Of a stretch of 64,000 bases of DNA, positions 59,567 through 64,000 are shown piece by piece. The stretch is taken from NCBI RefSeq assembly GCF_037969765.1, contig NZ_CP150207.1, positions 372,001-436,000 on the forward strand, in the 5' to 3' direction. Numbering within the stretch: position 1 is the stretch's first letter; each line of letters opens with the position of its first letter. This DNA comes from Paenibacillus sp. FSL W8-0186. GTDB taxonomy: Bacteria; Bacillota; Bacilli; Paenibacillales; Paenibacillaceae. The notes under the pieces were generated by a model. It searched no databases. It saw nothing but the letters and a program-made list of their open reading frames with translations, and had not been told where the DNA came from. The translations under genes were made by a program, and so were the position numbers.

Positions 59567-61174
59567 TTAATTGTTCTTGTAGACGAAATAGTCGAAGTCG
59601 GCTGGCTCGTTTTGACCGGAAGTGTCCTGGCACTGCATGCCTACGAACGCTCCTGTGAAGAAGCCTCCGCCTTGGATGTAGTCGTCCGACAGCTTGTAGG
59701 AATAGAAGTTGATCGGGATGACGGTCCAATTGGCTCCATCGAACGAATAGGAGTAACGGTACACATCGGTCTCAACGTCTACGCGCAGGTACACATACTG
59801 GACGTCCTCAGGAATCGCGATTTCATTGCCTTGCAGCGGTGCGGAGAACGTAAAGTTGTCGCATGCCACGATTTCCAGGATTCTGCCCTTGTCCTCATTC
59901 CAGGAAATTTGGCAGGAAGTCCAGTTCTGGGTGTTGTAGTAATTGACTAACCCGGCAGACTGCTGGAATGTCGTTGGATTGAACGCAACCTTGGTTTCCG
60001 CCGTGAAGTTGAAATGCTGCCAGCGTCTGGCAATGAACGCCTGTGTAAATTTGGACGTCAGCGATTCCTTGCCGTAAAGACGCAGATGGCCTGGTTTGTC
60101 GGTAAGTGAAACGATATTCTCGCCAAGTGGAATCCGCAGGCTCTGGAAGTGGAGGTTCAGCTTGTCGCTATCGAAATCGTCTTTCTCTGGGAAATCGGGC
60201 TCCCACTTCACTTCCGGAATGTTAGGCCCTTCGATTTGCAGGGAAGGCTGATTGCCGCCCACGACGTAAGGCCAGTCGTTCTTCCATTCCAAGCGCTGAA
60301 TAGCCGTCTCTCTGCCCAGCGGGCAATAGCCGCGAGGGTCGAGCAATGGCTGACCTTCCCGGGACAACGGTCTTCCCGTCAGGTGAACGAGGAACCATTC
60401 GTCGGTATGCGTCTGCACGATCGAGGCATGTCCAGCCTTTTGCAGCGGGTTACGCGGTACGGCAAATGACGAGATCAGCGGGTTGTCTGGATGTACCTCG
60501 TAAGGGCCGCGCAGATTTTTGGATCGTGCCAGCGTTGCGCAGTGATCGTATTTGGTGCCGCCTTCGGCCGTCAGCAAATAGTAGTAGCCGTTGATTTTGT
60601 ATAAGTGTGGCGCTTCCGTCAGCTTAATATCGGTTCCTTTGAAAATAACTTCCCGCTTGCCAACCAGCTTCTTCTCACTGGCGTTGTACTCTTGAAGTAC
60701 GATCCCATAGAAACTGTGATGGCCGACGCGCTGATCCCACAGCATGTTGACGAGATATTTCTTGCCGTCCTCATCATGGAACAACGATGGATCGAAGCCG
60801 GAGCTGTTCAAATAAATCGGCTCGGACCATTCGCCGTCGATCGTATCGCAGGTCACGAGATAGTTGTGGCAGTCCTTCCATTGGCCTTCGGTCACTTTTA
60901 CGTCCGTGTAAATGAGCCAGAATTGACCGTCCGCGTAGGACAGCTGAGGCGCCCAGATTCCGCCGGAATCCGGATTGCCCATCATGTTGAGCTGGCTTAA
61001 GCGGTTCAGAGGTCTCGTTACCAGCCGCCAGTTCTTCAAATCCTTTGAGTGGTAAATGCCCACGCCAGGGAACCATTCGAAGGTGGATACGGCAATATAG
61101 TAGTCTTCTCCAACACGACAAATGCTCGGGTCTGGGTTGAAGCCCGTCAAAATCGGGTTTTGAATGATAGCCAT
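59567..61174 (-). CDS. xynB: GH43 beta-xylosidase (XynB type), cytoplasmic
   Basis: This 535-residue enzyme removes xylose from the non-reducing end of xylo-oligosaccharides. Its five-bladed propeller has the catalytic acids D15 in FNPDPS (base), D128 in SGFDPSLF (pKa modulator) and E187 in LTEAPHLYK (acid), which match D14, D127 and E186 of the Selenomonas enzyme with an offset of one. A concanavalin-like C-terminal domain (about 325-535) ends FDYFVYKNN and closes the active site, as in subfamily 11. There is no signal peptide. AAAGGAGC precedes the ATG. It is divergent from an AraC regulator and convergent to the importer. Confidence 0.95.
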   Translation of the reverse strand: MAIIQNPILTGFNPDPSICRVGEDYYIAVSTFEWFPGVGIYHSKDLKNWRLVTRPLNRLSQLNMMGNPDSGGIWAPQLSYADGQFWLIYTDVKVTEGQWKDCHNYLVTCDTIDGEWSEPIYLNSSGFDPSLFHDEDGKKYLVNMLWDQRVGHHSFYGIVLQEYNASEKKLVGKREVIFKGTDIKLTEAPHLYKINGYYYLLTAEGGTKYDHCATLARSKNLRGPYEVHPDNPLISSFAVPRNPLQKAGHASIVQTHTDEWFLVHLTGRPLSREGQPLLDPRGYCPLGRETAIQRLEWKNDWPYVVGGNQPSLQIEGPNIPEVKWEPDFPEKDDFDSDKLNLHFQSLRIPLGENIVSLTDKPGHLRLYGKESLTSKFTQAFIARRWQHFNFTAETKVAFNPTTFQQSAGLVNYYNTQNWTSCQISWNEDKGRILEIVACDNFTFSAPLQGNEIAIPEDVQYVYLRVDVETDVYRYSYSFDGANWTVIPINFYSYKLSDDYIQGGGFFTGAFVGMQCQDTSGQNEPADFDYFVYKNN

Positions 61175-61282
61175 GCCTTTTGCTCCTTTATTAGGTTATT
61201 TGGAAAAGATGGGAGTCGAATAATTGAGGTTCACACAGATAAATTACCCATTTCCACAAATGGCCTACGGGTACTATATCTA

Positions 61283-61306
61283 TGTTACAATAACTATATT
61301 GTAACA
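61283..61306. promoter_or_regulatory. Palindromic operator candidate between GH43 and AraC genes
   Basis: TGTTACAATA (61283-61292) and TATTGTAACA (61297-61306) are perfect inverted arms around ACTA. The core ATTGTAACAAT (61298-61308) is the exact reverse complement of ATTGTTACAAT at 55524-55534, before the importer operon. A common regulator of the locus is implied. Confidence 0.55.
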
Positions 61307-61405
61307 ATCTTATATGAAGCTTCCAATATCCATTGTATGTGGTTTTTTACCCAAATCAATTAACTTTGTCGGCTGTGAGAAATGATTGTAAAGGAGTCAG
61401 GTGCT

Positions 61406-62290
61406 ATGGAGGTCAAAACGGATCGAATGAGAAAAGAAATGATGCTGCCCGACATGGAATCCACTTTCCGCGTATTTGCCGCCCACTGGCGCACGGTCGA
61501 CCGGGATTGGAAGTATCCTTCCCATAAACATCCCCTGTTCGAGGTCAATCTGGTTCTGTCCGGTACGCAGGAAATGAAGGTCAATCGAACGGTCTACGTA
61601 CAGCAGCCGGGTGATCTGCTCCTGCTTGGGCCGGATGACGTGCATGAAAGCCGGGTGCTCGGCGAGGAGGAAATGACGTATTATTGCGTGCATTTTGACG
61701 TGGATGAACGAGCCTTCCGGGAGCTGTTGTACCGCAACGAAGCCTGTTATCATGCTGCGGGAAGCGAACTGGCATCAGCGATCCGCCCTGCGCTGGACAA
61801 GCTGATCGCTCTGACGTCGGAGGAGGCTGTGGTCCGCGTAGAATCCCGCATGGCAGCATTGTCTGCGTTGTTCGAGCTGTTTGCGGGAATTAGCGGCACG
61901 CTTGGCAGGCGGGACGGCGATGCTCCGCCATCGCGGATGTCTCAGACCGCTTCCGAGGTTGCTGCTTTACTGGAGCAAGCCGTGGATGAAACAGCGGAAG
62001 GAACCCGCGATGGCCGGGACATGGAGACGATCGAGTCGATCGCTGCGGCAGTAGGCTACAGCCCCTCTTCGGTGAACCGGATGTTTACATCGGTATTTGG
62101 CGTGTCCCCGCGGCAGTACATGTCCAACTTGATGCTCAAGAAGTCCAAGCTGCTGCTAATGGATCCCGAGTTAACAATCGAGGACGTTTCGCATAGGCTG
62201 GGCTACAAGAATATCGCCCATTTCAGCCGCCAGTTCAAGCGCTGGACCGGAGAATCGCCAAGCCGTTTCAGGGGGCGGTTTCATAATTAG
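61406..62290 (+). CDS. AraC family regulator, cupin type, of the xylosidase locus
   Basis: This protein of about 294 residues has a cupin sensor (YPSHKHPLFEVNLVLSGTQEM, QQPGDLLLLGPDDVHESR) with metal- or ligand-site histidines, and a C-terminal pair of helix-turn-helices (ESIAAAVGYSPSSVNRMFTSVFG, EDVSHRLGYKNIAHFSRQFKRWTG). ATG 61382 is in frame, but AAAGGAG at 61390-61396 selects ATG 61406. It is divergent from xynB with a 24-bp palindrome between them, so it probably controls xynB and itself in response to a pentose or xyloside. Confidence 0.92.
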   Translation: MEVKTDRMRKEMMLPDMESTFRVFAAHWRTVDRDWKYPSHKHPLFEVNLVLSGTQEMKVNRTVYVQQPGDLLLLGPDDVHESRVLGEEEMTYYCVHFDVDERAFRELLYRNEACYHAAGSELASAIRPALDKLIALTSEEAVVRVESRMAALSALFELFAGISGTLGRRDGDAPPSRMSQTASEVAALLEQAVDETAEGTRDGRDMETIESIAAAVGYSPSSVNRMFTSVFGVSPRQYMSNLMLKKSKLLLMDPELTIEDVSHRLGYKNIAHFSRQFKRWTGESPSRFRGRFHN

Positions 62291-62408
62291 GGCTTTAATG
62301 TCTGGTTCAGGAATTCATATTTACAGCAGTAAAAAAATAACATATACTCCTTACTGTTTGGCATTTCAAAAGGAATGACCTATAAATTGGTAAGGAGTGA
62401 TTTTTTCG

Positions 62409-63514
62409 TTGAATCAAAACCAAACACGTAATCCGGGCCCCAGCTTAGACCCGAATTATAATGCTCCAGTTTCTGGGCCTCCTCCATGGGGAAATTACAA
62501 CGGTCCGCCAGTTCCACCGGAGCCGCAATATTCGCGGGTAGAAGCAATCGCCCGCAGCTATGGAACCGGCATCGTCTTTAGACGTTGGGCCGCTACGATG
62601 ATAGACCTGGTCACTTTTGTGGGGATTCTCTTTACGATGCTCTCTTTTAACAATCCGTATTTGGCCCCGGTCTTTATTGGTTTCCTGCTGCTGTATCATC
62701 TTTTGCTTGAAGGCTTTACGGGTTACACAGTAGGAAAATTCATTGTCCGCATGATGGAAGGCCGCCGGGATTGCTTAAGTCCTTGATTCGGACGCTGCTC
62801 CGCCTCGTCGAGACGAATCCAGCGTTATTTGGGGCCATACCTGCGGGAATATGCGCTCTGGCCACGAAGAAGAAGCAGCGTCTAGGGGATATGGCCGCCA
62901 ATACATATGTGTTAAAAGTGTCGGATTTAAAGTTCAAGGAGCCGAGCCGCCGGGCCAAAATTACGCTTACGGCGATATTCTCTGTCATTATTTGCCTGGC
63001 AGTAATACCGAACGTGATTGCCTTGACCATAACCGATTATCCGGAGTCTAAGCCGGTAAGCGTTGTACATAGAAGTGAAGATGGTCAGTTTCAAATAACG
63101 GATGGATTAGGATTAAGACGTGATTCTTCGACAATCAAAGAGATTGACGCGAACCTGGCAATATCCAACTATTGGGGCAGCAAAGGTATTGTTGTATTTA
63201 CATATCCAAAAGAGGAATTTGAAGCTGATGTTACGCTAGAGGATTTTTACTTAGCCATGAAGGAGGAAAGGCTGGGTGCAGCGACAACCGTTATCCAGGA
63301 CCGGATGATCCGAATAAACGGCGATGGGGCTTACGAATTGATCTACCGGGAGAAGGTCGACGGAGATGATTACATTTATATTGCGACATTTGTAGCTACA
63401 CCGGAGCATTTTCATGAAGTCATCGCCATTACGGAAAAACGGTATTACGAGGAAGACCGGTCTAAGCTTCGCGCAACCATAGCTACCTTCAAGGAAACGA
63501 GCGGCGATACATAA
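62409..63514 (+). pseudogene. Frameshifted RDD / PsbP-like membrane protein gene
   Basis: This is a paralogue of the gene at 51.7 kb. The first frame (from TTG 62409 after AAGGAG) encodes a Pro/Asn-rich start, an RDD region and GFTGYTVGKFIVRM, then runs to a stop at 62786. The continuation, PPGLLKSLIRTLLRLVETNP with the rest of the RDD and the C-terminal domain, lies in another frame that is open from about 62757 to 63514. Compared with the paralogue (RIRVVDRYGEPPGL), one base plus a few codons of the loop are missing near 62755. A pseudogene, an overlapping two-part gene started at TTG 62771, or a sequencing error are possible. Confidence 0.72.
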
Positions 63515-63569
63515 GTTATGCTGCAGCCAGGATTGCCCCAAGGTCAAAATATATGACCTATTGGGGAAG

Positions 63570-64000
63570 TTATTTTTTATAGCTCTCCCCTCGCTTTCTG
63601 GAGGACCTGGGCGAGTGGCCAGTCACTTTTTTGAACATTTTCGAGAACAGAAACGGGTCGGTATAGCCGACAGAGCGCGATACATCGCTGATGGTAAGCT
63701 CGGGGTTGCGGAGCAGCTCGATGGCTCGATTCATCCGATATTCCAGCAAAAAGGTTTGTAAAGAGACGCCGAACTGCGCCTTGAACAGCCCGGATAAATA
63801 AGTCCGGTCAAGCCCGACGGAACGGGCGATGTCCATGACGGTAATTTTTTGGCTGTAGCTTCGCTCGATCCATTCAATGGCTTTGCTCACATAGACTTCT
63901 TTGGAGTGGGAGGCCTTAGGCTCCAGTGCCGCATCCGGTGAACAGGAAATCAGTTCGGCCATCATGCGGTAAACGATACTCTGAATCAGAACGTCTCCGC
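63570..64000 (-). CDS. AraC family regulator, C-terminal part (5' end outside window)
   Basis: The frame is open to the window edge, so about 143 residues are present. Two helix-turn-helices of the AraC class are clear: ITVMDIARSVGLDRTYLSGLFKAQFG and ISDVSRSVGYTDPFLFSKMFKKVTGHSP. The short upstream part (DVLIQSIVYRMMAELIS) belongs to the linker helix before the DNA-binding region. The basic C terminus RSSRKRGESYKK is complete. The sensor domain and target genes are not in the window. Confidence 0.88.
   Translation of the reverse strand, partial: GDVLIQSIVYRMMAELISCSPDAALEPKASHSKEVYVSKAIEWIERSYSQKITVMDIARSVGLDRTYLSGLFKAQFGVSLQTFLLEYRMNRAIELLRNPELTISDVSRSVGYTDPFLFSKMFKKVTGHSPRSSRKRGESYKK

Overview
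The window looks like a Firmicute chromosome, most probably Paenibacillus. Reasons: moderate GC; strong AAGGAGG-type ribosome sites with frequent TTG and GTG starts; many carbohydrate ABC importers without their own ATPase; LplB/YtcP/LipO-type transporters; YesM/YesN-type two-component systems; membrane-bound AraC regulators; and a very large SLH-anchored glycosidase. No rRNA, tRNA, CRISPR array, insertion sequence or phage gene was recognised. The genus is an inference from gene content.

Layout. 1-5.1 kb: end of a sugar-binding protein gene, two permeases, a cytoplasmic sulfatase and its radical-SAM maturase, i.e. a sulfated-glycan cassette. 5.2-8 kb: a split chromate transporter and a ROK regulator. 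8-9 kb: a repeat-rich intergenic block. 9-10 kb: an aldo/keto reductase. 10.1-27.5 kb: a GH30 locus with one secreted, one cytoplasmic and one 1,895-residue surface-anchored GH30 enzyme, an LplB/YtcP/LipO importer, a DinB-like protein, a LacI regulator and a membrane-bound AraC regulator. 27.6-31.2 kb: OhrR-type regulator with a glutathione peroxidase, a LysE exporter with an AraC regulator, and a CPBP protease. 31.3-38.3 kb: a fructan/sucrose operon (LacI, importer, GH32, fructokinase). 38.3-40 kb: a broken Hsp20 gene and an MFS transporter. 40-44.8 kb: an HscC-like Hsp70, a J-domain/TPR membrane protein and a DUF1266 protein in one operon. 45-52.8 kb: a sodium-dependent transporter, DMT exporter, LysR, alanine dehydrogenase, an AraC/SRPBCC pair and an RDD-domain protein. 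52.9-62.3 kb: a xylo-oligosaccharide locus (YesM/YesN pair, importer, GH43 beta-xylosidase, AraC). 62.4-64 kb: a frameshifted RDD paralogue and a truncated AraC gene.

How it fits together. Four importer systems deliver oligosaccharides to cytoplasmic hydrolases (GH30, GH32, sulfatase, GH43), each near its own regulators. None carries an ATPase gene, so a shared MsmX-like ATPase elsewhere is expected. In the three operons where the binding-protein gene comes first, a hairpin separates it from the permeases. Operator-like palindromes can be read in front of the LacI, ROK, OhrR-linked and GH43/AraC genes.

The most promising little-described system is the Hsp70 / J-TPR / DUF1266 operon. Its gene set recalls the poorly understood hscC region of enterobacteria.
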